64,000 bases of DNA, taken from NCBI GenBank assembly GCA_036874045.1, contig CM072343.1:15830001-15894000 (forward strand), written 5' to 3'. The notes below the pieces were generated by a model. That model worked only from the letters and a program-made list of their open reading frames with translations. It made no database searches and was not told the DNA's origin. This DNA is from Cymodocea nodosa (lineage: Eukaryota > Streptophyta > Magnoliopsida > Alismatales > Cymodoceaceae). This document shows positions 21,732 to 32,049 of this stretch, in pieces. The position numbers were made by a program, and so were the translations under genes. How positions within the stretch are numbered: position 1 is the stretch's first letter; each line of letters begins with the position of its first letter.

Positions 21732-21969
21732 TGTTGTGCAAGAAAGAAGAGAGAAGCGATAAAAACCAAACACACAAAGTCAAAATTTACGTGGTTCTCT
21801 AACTTGGGTACGTCCACGGATGGAGAGGGATTTGATTTTTTATTCAAATGGAGTACAAAAGAATCAGCAGCACAATAGGTACCCTAGGTCCATGCTTAAA
21901 TAGCATGAACAATACAATTGGTCAAATGACCAAAATACCCTTATACTAATTCAAGTCATATATTCAACA
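21732..21969 (-). repeat. 5' LTR of B1
   Basis: 238 bp, TGTTGTGCAAG to ATTCAACA. It is preceded on the plus strand by AGCTCTGATACCAAT, the complement of the tRNA-iMet primer-binding site, which touches the LTR. Confidence 0.95.
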
Positions 21970-21974
21970 CGTAG

Positions 21975-21996
21975 GACTAAAGCAATAAAGCCAACA
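21975..21996 (-). repeat. 3' LTR of element D, second segment
   Basis: GACTAAAGCAATAAAGCCAACA completes the LTR interrupted by B1. The intact partner reads the same at 26034-26055. ATCTCCTCCTTGC then follows, the complement of D's polypurine tract. Confidence 0.9.
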
Positions 21997-22060
21997 ATCT
22001 CCTCCTTGCTTTAGATACTACAAACTCCATTTTTCTCCCTTAACAGCTGAAACTTGTCCA

Positions 22061-22330
22061 CTAGAAGAGGCTTAGTGAAGAGATCTGCAAGTTGATCAAC
22101 GTTCTATAATAGGTTAACAACACTTCACCCTTGCTTTGCATCTCTCTTAAGGCATACAATTTAATATTGAAATGCTTAGTCTTCCCATAGAAGACTGGAT
22201 GACTGAAAATAGCTATGCAAGCTTGATTGTCCATAATAATATTAGTTGCAGATTCCTGAAGTAGTTGCAAATCAGAGAGGATTTTTCTTAACTAGATAGC
22301 TTGATTTGTGGCTACATTAGCTACAATTAC
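22061..22330 (-). pseudogene. Element D RNase H end
   Basis: A short open frame with MDNQACIAIFSHPVFYGKTKHFNIK, the copia DNQ..I.I..NP..H.RTKHI..K motif, ending in ...LTYYRTL, where QLADIFTK would be expected but is lost. It overlaps the end of the preceding frame, so there is a frameshift. Confidence 0.85.
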
Positions 22331-22960
22331 TTCAACTTTAACAGTAGATTGAGTCACCAAATCTTGTTTTTTGTAACTCCAAGAAAACACACTTGAACCA
22401 TATTGAAAACAATACCTAGAAGTACTCTTGAAATCCACCAGAGAGCCTCCCCACTCACTGTCAGAGAACCCTTCCAGATTTGTTGTATTTTCACATTTAA
22501 ACCTCAAACTATAATTTGCAGTATCTTTAATGTACCTTAATAGCCTCTTAGCAGCCTGCAGATGTTCCTCATAAGCACATTGCATAAACCTTGACAGGTA
22601 GGTAGCAACAAACAGAATATCCGACCTTGTAGCAGTAAGATACATCAGAGACCTCACTATACTCCTGTAAAGTCTTTCATCTACTCTTCTGGAAGTTGAA
22701 GTATTATAGAGTTTTTCTTTATGATGCATAGGAGTCTTCATTGGTTTGCATTCAAGCATGTGAAATCTATCCAATAAATCCATTGCATACTTGCATTGAT
22801 TTATTGAGATTTCAGAATCAAGTTGATGTATTTCTAGTCCCAAAAAATAGGGCATAAGGCCAAGATCAGACATATCAAAAGTTTTCATTAGATGTTGCTT
22901 TAGTTCAACTATACCTGTGATGCTACTTCCAGTAATTAAGAGATCATCCACATATAAAGA
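22292..22960 (-). pseudogene. Element D RT C-terminus and RNase H start
   Basis: A 219-codon frame beginning at the active-site box LYVDDLLITGSS (the frame enters one codon inside it). It includes PYFLGLEIHQ, KYAMDLLDRFHM, GSLMYL-like RSLMYLTATRSDI, RLLRYIKDT, and FSDSEWGGSLVDFKSTSRY of RNase H. YVDD is intact. A frameshift of a few bases just upstream breaks the link to the RT front. Confidence 0.9.
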
Positions 22961-23037
22961 AATAATTAAGAGTTAACCTTTAGAATCCTTTTTAATATAT
23001 AAAGCTACTTCAAAGAGACTTTGTGTAAAGCTCAAAT

Positions 23038-23640
23038 TTAATAGGAGAGAATCAATTTTGAATACCATGTTAGAGGAGTTTGTTTTAGCCTATAGAGAGC
23101 CTTCTTCAATGTACAAACTTTACTTTCATTTTCTAGAGATGGAAAACCTTCAGGTTGTTCCATATATACATCTTCCAAGAGTTCTCCATTTAGGAAGGTT
23201 GATTTTACGTCTAAGTGATGTATTTTCCACCCAAAATGAGCACTCAATGCCAACAATAGTCTTATAGTTTCAAGTCTTGCTACAAGAGGAAAGGTATCTA
23301 GATAATCAACACCAAACTCTTGTGCATAGCCCTTAACCACTAGTCTTGCTTTATGCTTATTTACAAAGTCATCGGGATTTAACTTAACTCTAAAAATCCA
23401 CTTCACACTAATAATTTTCTTTTTATTAGGAGGAGTTTGTAACTCCCATGTGCCATTCTTTTCTATAGAATTCATCTCCTCTTCCATAGCCTTCTTCCAA
23501 TGAGGAAGGTTTAGAGCTTGTTCAACTGAAGTAGGCTCATTTTGAGCCAGATTTGAATACAAATATAACTCAGGAAGCAATCTAGTTCCACATACTAGAG
23601 TGTGATCAGGTTCACCAAAGTGATCTTCTATAACATCCAT
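23038..23640 (-). pseudogene. Element D RT N-terminal half
   Basis: It encodes HWKKAMEEEMNSIEKNGTWEL, VKWIFRVKLNPD, HKARLVVKGYAQEFGVDY, IHHLDVKSTFLNGELLEDVYMEQPEGF and LKKALYRLKQTP, the standard fingers and palm of a copia RT. LYGLKQ has become LYRLKQ. The frame is otherwise uninterrupted for 200 codons. Confidence 0.9.
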
Positions 23641-24230
23641 GTCAACATCAATTTCAAGAACACTTTCTAGGATTGTAGGTTCCTAAACTGCATGCTGCCT
23701 TCTAGGATTTTTAGATGAATTTTAAGAATCAGAAGCTTTATTCCAGTCCCAAGATGAATTTTCATCAAACTGAACATCCCTAAAAATGATTAGTAGATTA
23801 TAGACCTTGGCTGATGAACTATAGCCAATAAAAACTCGTAGTGTAGCTCTTGGATTTAATTTATCATGTTTAACATGTGGTACATGTGCATAACATAAGA
23901 AACTAAAGATTTTTATATGCTTTAGAGAAGATTTATAACCAAACCAGTCTTCAAAAGGGGTTTCTTCATGTAAGACCCTAAAAGATAATCTATTTTGAAT
24001 ATATACTGCAATAGAGCAAGCAGATTTATGTTTAAGAAAATAAATCCAGCAGTACCTTTAAAGTCATCAATAAAGAGAATGAAGAGGCACTCATAGGTCT
24101 AGCTAAATCTCAATGGACCAGCTGCAGCTTTTCTGTAACCCTCCAACTAAAAGAGGTGAAGCTCCTTCTGCAAGCCTTTCCTATTTCACACACATTGCAG
24201 GTTGAGTACACTTTTCTGAAAATAGGCAGT
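23641..24230 (-). pseudogene. Element D integrase remnant with core deleted
   Basis: Scattered frames read HVKHDKLNPRA and FIGYSSSAK (the C-terminal GKRP-side region). Upstream are CNVCEIGKACRRSF (the Cys pair of the zinc finger) and ATEKLQLVH with PMSASS. Between PMSASS and the SACSIAV region most of the DDE core, including the catalytic Glu, is missing. The element therefore could not integrate on its own. Confidence 0.7.
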
Positions 24231-25040
24231 CCAACAATGAAATTTCATTACTGAACTTTAACAATCGATCAATGTGGCAATGCCCTAGTCTCTTGTGCCA
24301 CAGAATAGTGGTAGCATCATCTTGGCAGTAGGAGGTTTTATAATCTTCTTCAGGACTGAACAGAAAATTGTGCCCATGTTTCTTCACCATAAACAACTCA
24401 TTTCCAGCAAGATCTTGAACCAAGTAATATGAATTATTAAATATAAGTCTAAGACCACTCTCCATTAATTGACCAACACTTAATAGATTTTGGTTGAGGG
24501 CAAGTACATACAATACATTACGAAGGATTCTAGGACCAACAGGAGTGGAGAATCTAATATTTCCCTTGCCTTCAGCAACCATATGGCTTCCGTCACCTAT
24601 CCATACAATTGAATGTAGAGGTTTTAAGTTGATGAATAGACCTCTGTCAGAGGTCATATGGTTGGAACAACCAATGTTTATCGTCCAATCATCAAGAGAT
24701 GATTGAATTCTTCTGGTTGTGACATTAAAAAGATGTTCTTCCTCCTGTTGTTCAGTCTGCTGCCCTTCTGCATCATTCTTTTGCATTTTTTTGCAAATCA
24801 CAGCCTCATGCCCAGTCTGATTGCATTTAGTGCATCTTGCATTGGGCCTTTCCAGCATTTGAAGGGAAGATGTCCCTTCTTCCCACAATGTTTACATGGT
24901 AGGTAATTTTTCTTTTGTTTTACTCTTTTGCCTGAGTTTCCTTCTTGTCCAGAAGTGTCATCTTCTTGGCCTTTTGGACCCTTCTTCTCTACAGTTGGTT
25001 TCACCATCAAGGCTTCTTCCACACTCCCTTCTAAACACAT
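24181..25040 (-). pseudogene. Element D gag zinc knuckles and protease
   Basis: Two overlapping frames carry two CCHC knuckles, CKHCGKKGHLPFKC and CTKCNQTGHEAVIC, about 25 residues apart. A protease follows: WTINIGCSNHMTSD (family form W.IDSGCSNHMT, with the catalytic Asp replaced by Asn), then SVGQLMESG. WHKRLGHCHIDRL, the start of the integrase zinc finger, ends the frame. Confidence 0.9.
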
Positions 25041-25049
25041 TAACAGGTG

Positions 25050-25355
25050 CTATTCTTGTGCTTGTAATGCACTCAATAGCTCTGCCAAAGGGATATTTGC
25101 AAGATCTCTTGTGTTTTCTAGGATAGTAATGGAGACTTCATATTTTTCAAGAATAGAGACTAGAATTTTCTCTACAATTCTAGCATCAGAAAAACTGGTA
25201 CCTAGCAAATGTACCTTGTTTGCAATGGATAACATCTTGTCAAAGTATTCTTTGATACTCTCACTTTCTCTCATCTTTAGCAGCTCAAATTCCCAGATCA
25301 AATTCAACAATTTCATGGATTTGATCCTCTCATCTCTAGCGTATTCAACCTTCAA
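25050..25355 (-). pseudogene. Element D gag, middle
   Basis: It reads VEYARDERIKSMKLLNLIWEFELLKMRESESIKEYFDKMLSI and RIVEKILVSILEKYEVSITILENT, the gag UBN2 region. Stops on either side separate it from the N-terminal frame and the zinc knuckles. Confidence 0.9.
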
Positions 25356-25381
25356 GTAATCCTATATTTCCTTGGCAGTTG

Positions 25382-25651
25382 TCAAGGACATGATCGGGTG
25401 AAAACAGAAGAAGAAACAGAAGCAAAAAGGCAAGCCTTTGCCTTTGATTTCCTTGTCTTCTTCTCCTTGTGTGACTTTAATTGAGCCATGGTGGGATTGT
25501 GCAACAAAGAAGGAACATCATAATCTTCCCTTACTGCTTCCCACAAATCTAGGGCCTCCATACAAGTGGCCATCTTGATCACCCATTGCTGGTAGTGCTC
25601 GCCATCGAAGGTGGGAGGTGCAACATAAGAAAAAGATGCATTGGCATCCAT
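25382..25651 (-). pseudogene. Element D gag, N-terminus
   Basis: The frame starts at Met (MDANASFSYVAPPTFDGEHY) about 50 bases inside the primer-binding site, a natural gag start. It continues through LDLWEAVREDYDVP, KSHKEKKTRKSKAKACLFASVS, and shifts frame after SVFTRS. Confidence 0.9.
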
Positions 25652-25703
25652 TGTAGAGTAGAACTCAACCCTCTATACGATTTTCCTAGGCTCTAATACC
25701 AAT

Positions 25704-26055
25704 TCTAGTAATTAGGACTGTAGAATTAGGATTTTTGTAAGGAGTAAAGGAAGATCAAGAAAAATGAAGTCTAAGACCAGAACTTTGAAGAACTGCAACC
25801 TTTTCTCCTATAGATTTTGATAGGAGGATTACACAGTCTACATGCATACCCAAGGCATTATATAGCCTCTTACGATCAATTATAACCCATTAAACTCACT
25901 TATCACATGTTCAAGATGTGTGTTACATACAGATCCAGACTAAGTCAATAACTGAAAACTGAAATAGTAGCAACAAAAGAAAAAAAACAAAATCTCCTAA
26001 AACATAATTTTGCACACACATAATTTTAACGTAGGACTAAAGCAATAAAGCCAAC
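25704..26055 (-). repeat. 5' LTR of element D
   Basis: 352 bp, ending AAAGCCAACA at 26055. The other terminus reads TCTAGTAATTAGG where the left LTR reads TGTAATAATTAGG, so the terminal TG has mutated to TC. GGCTCTAATACCAAT, the primer-binding site complement, abuts it at 25689-25703. GATTA follows at 26056-26060. Confidence 0.9.
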
Positions 26056-26060
26056 AGATT

Positions 26061-27466
26061 ACACATTTATTATAATTACTTGCCTATCCATCAAAGTAAT
26101 TAAGGCTGCTTAGGCACTACCTAGGAAGCAAGGCATGAAAAGATCATGCATTAAAAGTATGATTTGCTTTGTCTTTAAGTGGATATTCTGTCAGATTTGT
26201 TTAATCATACACACACACGTAGGGTGTCACATGGGTTGGGTCGGATCCAACCAAGGGTAGGAAGAGTGTCTAGAGTGTCTGTTGATCAGTGGCTGTCCTC
26301 TCTTTTTTAATGTTGAGAGGGCCAGGGTTTAGGAGAAGGCTCTAGCACCATATGGTGAGAGAAAAAATTATCGATTTTCATTACTAAGGAGTAAATACAT
26401 ATTTGTGGTGGATGCATAATAATTCATATAATAGGATCCATTTATCACTAATAAGGTATCCATCTAAAAAAAGCAATTTCACTAATTTCATTGGTTGAAT
26501 CTTTCTTTCACAATTTCAACAATGGCAGGTCAAGGCTGGCATGGATGAAGCATGATTGATAACATCATATTCCTACTAAGATTCAATTATTTACCTGGAG
26601 ATTGATCAAGAAGCTCTCTAAAAATACAAGTTGGCAAATGTCCCTATTGTCATATGGAGGAGCAGAGCTGCTAGAATTCTTCCTCAAATGCTCTCTCATA
26701 AATGACTGGTGATGTAATCATATGGTTACAATTTTGAAGGGGGCATGCCACTTTTCTGGTTATGAGGGTGGACAATTGGAAGTTGCAAAGAAGCTTAAAA
26801 CCTGGTTTAGAATTTTTTTGTTGTTTGGTTGTATAAACAAAATGAATGAAAAAATAGAATTATACAAGCATATATATACTTTCTGATGTAAATCTTAGAA
26901 GAATTTGAGATGCATTTGATAACAGAGAGGATTGTAGCCATAGATTGTTCTTTCCTTTGTCTCATTTATCTCTCAATGTATATGATATTATATTCATACT
27001 TCTATTTTTTTTAATAATGTTTTCTTCCTTACAGCTAAAAAACTACTCAAATGAGGTGATCCAATTTACACACTGGAAGATGGCTACCTTTCATATCAAT
27101 ATCAAGAGAAAGGGGAAAAGAACAAAAGAAAGTTCAGCGGGAAAAGTAGACAAGGGACCTTGAGGGTGGGAGACCGTGAAACTAAAATAGAGAATCGGTC
27201 TTTAAAAATGAGAAGTATTTTACTATCAATGAGGTCCAGACGCAAGATCTCCACATAATGGAACACTTGACTTGAATGAGACTTTGATCCCTATTGGTGA
27301 CTTCCATATAAGGAGGGAGATGAGCATATGATGTCATATTTTTGACATATTCATTTAGCTGGATTTTTGTAAGTTATGAAAACCAGTTATAGTTTAAAAA
27401 AAAACTAGCGTCTGACAATAATAAAATAGGAGTATCCAATTACATAAATAAAAATAAATATCTAAC
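26061..27466. other. TPC1 intron 3, right part
   Basis: Apart from a probable LINE fragment at 26525-26760 nothing is recognised. It is AT-rich, with a short ACACACAC run at 26210. Confidence 0.4.
26525..26760 (+). pseudogene. Possible LINE zf-RVT fragment
   Basis: Plus-strand frames give KIQLFTWRLIKKL, which resembles K..LFAWRLL...L of plant LINE zinc-binding RT tails. After a frameshift comes KCPYCHMEEQS, like the following C..C....E...H. It is short and frame-shifted, so support is limited. Confidence 0.4.
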
Positions 27467-27571
27467 CTCATAAATAAATGATCCTGCACTGGTTAGATAA
27501 GGAAGCTGCCCAAGATAATAATACTCTCGATCTTGGCAAAATTGACCCTTTTGTAGACACCATAATGGCTT
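27467..27571 (-). CDS. TPC1: TPC1 exon 3 (S1-S2 loop)
   Basis: A 105-nt exon of exactly 35 codons. The acceptor CTAAATTTTCAG precedes 27571 and the donor GTTAGAT follows 27467. It starts with KPLWC and continues to DREYYYLGQLPYLTS and FIYE, the invariant luminal S1-S2 loop of plant TPC1 (PLWC, YYYLG.LPYLT). It is separated from exon 2 by an ordinary 200-bp intron. Confidence 0.95.
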
Positions 27572-27771
27572 CTGAAAATTTAGAAACACACGCCTTTCGT
27601 AAGCCAGCACGATAATAAATGGTCATCAAGATACTGAATATACCTAAGCTAATCTAAAGTCTAGTTATGTGGCCTGTTCTTGTAGACACGGATGGAGAAA
27701 AGTTAACCACAACTATGTTACAGTGATGCTTTTTTTCATATGCAAGATGTCAATCTCAATGGGAGACAAAC

Positions 27772-27915
27772 CTCAAGGAAATTCAACAGGATTAATGCAA
27801 AAAGATTGAGAGACCACAGAAAATCAAGCTTAATATAAATGAGGTAGAACTTTGTCGCCATTCCAAATCTATGATCATCAAGAACTTCCTCAGGCAATCC
27901 AATGCCATCTTCAGC
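27772..27915 (-). CDS. TPC1: TPC1 exon 2 (S1 of domain I)
   Basis: A 144-nt exon of exactly 48 codons between the acceptor TACATTTTCAG and the donor GTTTGTC. It encodes AEDGIGLPEEVLDD, a tight TPC1 signature directly after the N-terminal QRAAALVDL of exon 1. Then comes the first transmembrane helix (LDFLWSLNLFALILLNFLE). All reading is open and in phase 0 at both ends. Confidence 0.95.
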
Positions 27916-28518
27916 CTGAAAATGTATAATACAATTATTGCATGACTAAATGCGGCAAATGACTTCAACTAGACATAGCCTATGAAATATATAAATTGAA
28001 TTCATCATTTTAAACTTATAAATCTAAACTAAAATAACATCACAGATTACAACTTTAAAAAAATCAAAGTCAATATATTGCACTTTGCAATGTAAGAAGG
28101 TGAATAAAAAAAATGAACTCCATATGATAGGCTATTATTACAAGATATGAAACAAAAAGTTGCAGAATTCTGAACAGGCTTTCTTAAGAATTGATATGAT
28201 AAAAGTAAGGAAGCTAAAAGCATCTTAACCACATATTTCCAAATTCTTTGTACCAAACCATTGAATGAAAGAAAACCAATGTGCACTTGAATTATTATTG
28301 TAGACATCCCACTTTTATGTAAATTGGGTTGGACTTGTAGATCAATCCAAACCGCTTCCTTATCTAAGGTTTACCTCAATCGAGCTTTCAAATGTATACC
28401 TTATCATAATTCCAATCGATAGAATGCATTAATTCCAAGCATCGACTCCATCATCAACATTGCTTCTATCTTCGATTGCATTTTCACCTCAATCGGTGTG
28501 GTTAAAAATAACATTAGT
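27916..28518. other. TPC1 intron 1, left edge: no feature seen
   Basis: AT-rich intron DNA with no recognisable element up to the LTR of element C. Confidence 0.5.
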
Positions 28519-28639
28519 TGAATGGGAGGAGAATGACCAAAAGAAAAATCACTTTCCATTGATGCAAAGTAGGTATTTATATAAGACCATAAATGGATCC
28601 ATAGGAATAACATAAGATAACTATTATAAGCTGCTAACA
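28519..28639 (-). repeat. 3' LTR of element C
   Basis: 121 bp, TGAATGGGAGG to GCTGCTAACA. It has a TATTTATATAA box in the middle, and the polypurine complement CTCCCCCTCAAGC directly follows. Confidence 0.9.
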
Positions 28640-28723
28640 CTCCCCCTCAAGCTGAATTATATATATTAGTGAGACTTAGCTTGTTACAAAAATTTTCTAA
28701 TACACCAACACTTAAACCTTTAG

Positions 28724-29068
28724 TTAGAACATCTGCCGTTGATCTTTTGACTGAGTGAACGGTGTGGTTATGATTCTTCTCGAGACATTGTTGTAGATAA
28801 AATGGCAATCTACCTCCACATGTTTAGTCCTTTCATGAAATGTGGGATTGCTAGTAATATATATAACAGCTTGATTATCACAATGTAGGAGCATAGGTCC
28901 AATCTCTTCTACCTGCAATTCATGTGTCAAGGTCTTCAACCAAATGAGCTTAGAAGTAGCATTAGTCAGGGCTCGATACTCGACTTCAGCACTAGATTTA
29001 GAGACAACACTCTGCTTTTTACTGCACCATGTAATCAAATTTCCTCTAAGAAAGGATAGATATCTCAA
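28724..29068 (-). pseudogene. Element C RNase H
   Basis: It reads LRGNLITWCSKKQSVVSKSSAEVEYRAL, LHCDNQAVIYITSNPTFHERTKHVEVDCHFI and then a truncated end. CDNQ is intact. It is close to element A's RNase H, supporting common lineage. Confidence 0.9.
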
Positions 29069-29352
29069 GGTTAACTTTTTGTCACTACAATCATCGACAT
29101 ACCCAGCATCAACGAATCTTTTAATGCGTAAGTGTCAATGCTTCTTGTAAAGAAGACCTTGTCCAAAGGCTTCTTGATATAAGATAAGCCTCTAATAACT
29201 CCCTACTAGTGAATCTCACGTGGAACATGCATAAACTGACTAAGAAGATTGATAGCATATGAGATGTCTGGTCTAGTGACCGTTAAATATATCAATTTCC
29301 CAATAAGTCTTCTATATTACTCGAGCTAACCATATAATAGGATATTTTTGCC

Positions 29353-29920
29353 CTAGAAGGCATGATTTGACTTAATAAGAGTATTCTCTGGTTTGCACCA
29401 TTCAAGCCTTGTTTCTTTTAGAAGGTCAAGAGCATATTTTCTCTGTAACAAGGAAAGACACCTCTTGGAGAAAGTAAACTCAATACCCAAGAAGTATCTC
29501 GATGTGCCCATATCCTTGGTAGCAAAGTTTTGACGAAGAAAACGTTTTGTTTTATCAATATCCTCTTGATTACTTCCTATCAGTAACATATCAACATATA
29601 CAGCAAGAATAATGATACCCCATGATGTATGCTTGATAAAGAGTGAGTGGTCAACTCGACAGCTATCAAAGCCTCCACTCCACATAACACTATTGAATTT
29701 TTCAAACCATGCCTTGGGACTCTGTTTGAGTCCATAAATAGCTTTGTTTAGAGAGCATACTTGAGTCTCCCCTTAAACAGCATACCCTAGCAGTTGTTCC
29801 ATGAATACATGTGCATCCAAATCCCCATAAAAGAAGGCATTCTTTACATCTAGCTGTATTAAGGACCAAGATTGATTTACTATTATAGAGAGGAGAACCC
29901 ATATAGAGACAAGCCAAGCC
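29353..29920 (-). pseudogene. Element C reverse transcriptase, active site damaged
   Basis: Frames read CLNKAIYGLKQSPKAW (in the frame-shifted upstream piece), FDSCRVDHSLFIKHTSWGI, then AVYVDMLLIGSN, TKDMGTSRYFLGIEF, YALDLLKET. The YVDD box reads YVDML: a 3-base loss has removed the second Asp codon (plus 29580-29600). A second break after TRLEWCKP-NT precedes the thumb. Confidence 0.9.
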
Positions 29921-30084
29921 ATAGGAGAGAAAGTCTCACTGTAGTCTACTTCGTATTCTTGAGAGAAGCCTTAAGCAACTAATTGAGCTTTATACCTGTC
30001 TATAGTCCTATTCATCCTTCTTTTGATGGTGAAAACCCAATGACAAGAGACTATGTTCACTTGTTTAGGACATGGAACCAAATC

Positions 30085-30360
30085 CTAGGTGTCATGAGAT
30101 AACAAGGCATCCATCTCTTCATCGATTGCCTGCTTCCAATGAGGAACCTGTAGAGCTTCTGTATAATTCCTAGGTAAAGCCTCAGTAGAAATGACAAGGG
30201 CAAAATTACAAAACATAAGGTTAAAATTATCATAGGAAACAAAATTAGATAAAGGAAGAAGGGTACAAGACCGAGTCTCCTTGCAGAGGACGATCAGTAA
30301 GCTGTCGGTATCTGATATGGAAGAGAGCTCAATTGTGGATGCAGAGGCAGGTTCAGACAT
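30085..30360 (-). pseudogene. Element C linker before RT
   Basis: The frame from Met (SEPASASTIELSS) through LPLSNFVSYDNFN to ALPRNYTEALQVPHWKQAIDEEMDALL is the variable linker and the P.NY.EA...P.W..AM..E..AL entrance of copia RT. It begins directly at the junction with the hAT segment, so its N-terminal part is lost. Confidence 0.85.
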
Positions 30361-30362
30361 AT

Positions 30363-31585
30363 TTTATAATTAATTAATTCTTACATATTTGTTCAACTAA
30401 AATCATTATAGTCATCAACAAATATACTAAAATCATATACTGATGATAATGATGGTTGTTTTAGCATATAAGATGTATGTTGTGTTTGTTGCATTTCATA
30501 TCATAGAACATATAAATCAAACATGTTTAAATTTTCTTCTGCATTTTCAATTGTTCCATTAAATTCCTACATTTAAACAATTTTGTATTGCAATGATTAA
30601 TTTTCTAACAACTTTTATTTTAATCTTAATATCTAAACAAGTATTTAATGTATATAAAAAATATATATTATTCCCAATACTTTAAAAAAATTTCTTTCAT
30701 TTTTAAAATTATAGGTGTAAAAATGGATAATTGCCATAATTATTAAAAATTCTTACAATATAATATAAATGGTGTATTACATCAACAAAGGTAGAATAAT
30801 ATATCCCAAATAAATATTCAATTGTATTACAAAATAGTTTTAAAAAATTAATAAAATAATTACCTATTGTAAAATCATTTTCATTTAATGATATTATACT
30901 ATCATCAATTCTACCATTGTAATAAATTTTTATAATTTCTTTACAAGGTAAACAATTATTTAACATTAAATACAAATAATTTCATCTATGAAGAATATCT
31001 ATTGTAAATGTCTTACGTGGTAAATCAAAAGAATCACATATATGATTGAATTTTTGTTGATGTCTATCACAAGTTAAAATATAAATTAATGTAGTTCTAA
31101 TATTTTCAATAAAATGTTTTATTTTTTCAATACCTATTTGAACTATAAGATTAATTATATAACATATACATCTTTGGTGAAATAAAACAAAATCATTTAG
31201 TAGAGTTAATTTATTTGTAAACATAAGAATAATTGCAATATTATTAAATACATTATCAAATGTAATACTAACTACTTTTTCTTTAATTCCATAAAATTCA
31301 AAAATTTCCATAATAGTACAAAAAATATTTTAAACATTATGTGGATGATTTATTCTTCTAAATCTTTTTTTTTTTTTTTGTAAAACTTAATTATCATTAA
31401 TAAAATATACAATAACAACAATATATTCTATTTTAATTTTACCCTTCCAAATATCAGATATAGATGCTATAAATGTATTTATAGAATTTATTATATTAAT
31501 TAGTTTCATTCTAAATTTATTAGAATTTATTAAAGATCAATAATATCTTAGCTAATTGTATTTCTAGAAACATTTTTAAACATAA
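30363..31585 (-). mobile_element. hAT transposase segment captured inside element C
   Basis: About 1.22 kb, nearly identical to 40376-41612 in the same orientation. It encodes the hAT transposase core (next entry) without hAT ends. On the right it joins element C right after the integrase words GYKYYV, and on the left just before the linker frame. No 8-bp duplication flanks it: only CAT is shared at the two junctions (ends of ...CAGACAT and start of CATAATAC). It has replaced the integrase core instead of simply landing in it. Confidence 0.85.
30709..31480 (-). pseudogene. hAT transposase core, copy in element C
   Basis: Reading upstream to downstream on the minus strand: SDIWKGK and EYIVVIVYFI (start of the RNase H-like fold), then IMEIFEFYGIKEKVVSITFDNVFNN (the second-Asp region, DNA.NN), FHQRCICYIINLIVQ (the conserved R-C-..H..NL box with His replaced by Tyr), and DLPRKTFTIDILHR next to YLMLNNCLPCKE. 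Family: plant hAT (Ac/RICESLEEPER type). Stops and the missing C-terminal dimerisation domain make it non-functional. Confidence 0.85.
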
Positions 31586-31800
31586 TACTTGTAACCTTTG
31601 ATAGAAGGAATCCGACTAGATCTTCAAACATCACAATGGACCAAGTCAAACTTATTACACGAAGAGGAAAGACGAAGACAATTAAAGGTAGCACGTGTAT
31701 GCTTACCTAATTGACAATACTCACAATCAAAAGAAGAAACAAATGCCCAAGGAAGAGCCTAGCGTAGTTTTTCAAGTGATAGATGCCCCAAATGACTATG
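31586..31800 (-). pseudogene. Element C integrase zinc finger, truncated core
   Basis: Minus-strand frames give HLGHLSLEKLR (the His pair), CEYCQLGKHTRATF (the Cys pair), then FDLVHCDV.RSSRIPSIKGYKYYV, the start of the catalytic core with its first Asp. The sequence passes into hAT DNA straight after YKYYV. Confidence 0.8.
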
Positions 31801-32049
31801 TTAGGTGAACGAAGAGCCTGCACTAGACATGCATGCGATCAATTCATGAGGAACATAATCATAGACCAGCAAATACACTCCATTGGGTTGCTTATCCCCC
31901 AAACTAATCCTCTAACCCATTTGCAAATCCTAAAAGGTATAATGAAAAAGATAGAAGGTAACTTTACAAGATAGTTGAACAGTAATGGTACTTATGGATA
32001 ATAAGTTGAAAGAGAAATCTAGAACATAAAGGACATTGTTTAGTCAAAT

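Larger units (their letters stand above)
16952..21969 (-). mobile_element. Ty1/copia LTR retrotransposon B1 (Tork-like), nested in D
   Basis: This 5018-bp element has LTRs at 16952-17182 and 21732-21969, TG...CA ends (TGTTG, CAACA) and a perfect target duplication CGTAG (16947-16951 and 21970-21974). The primer-binding site complement CTCTGATACCAAT abuts the right LTR, and the polypurine complement ATCTCCACCTTG abuts the left LTR. Gag, protease, integrase, RT and RNase H are all present in order but broken by stops and frameshifts. The gag resembles the Tnt1/Tork type (FNG.N.FSLWQI..RALL, LTNKLLLKQRLFSLK). B2 at 34056-39275 is a sister copy. Confidence 0.95.
16625..26055 (-). mobile_element. 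Ty1/copia LTR retrotransposon D, hosting nested element B1
   Basis: D has LTRs of about 350 bp at 16625-16951 plus 21975-21996 (3' LTR, split by B1) and at 25704-26055 (5' LTR). A primer-binding site complement (GGCTCTAATACCAAT, 25689-25703), a polypurine tract (complement ATCTCCTCCTTGC, 21997-22009) and the 5-bp target duplication GATTA complete the structure. Without B1 and its 5-bp duplication the element is about 4.4 kb. The gag has two zinc knuckles, and most of the integrase core is deleted. The gag opening (PPTFDGEHYQQW.IKM..YLEALDLWEAV-like) suggests the Ivana/Oryco lineage, which is an inference. It lies in TPC1 intron 3, sense to the gene. Confidence 0.9.
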
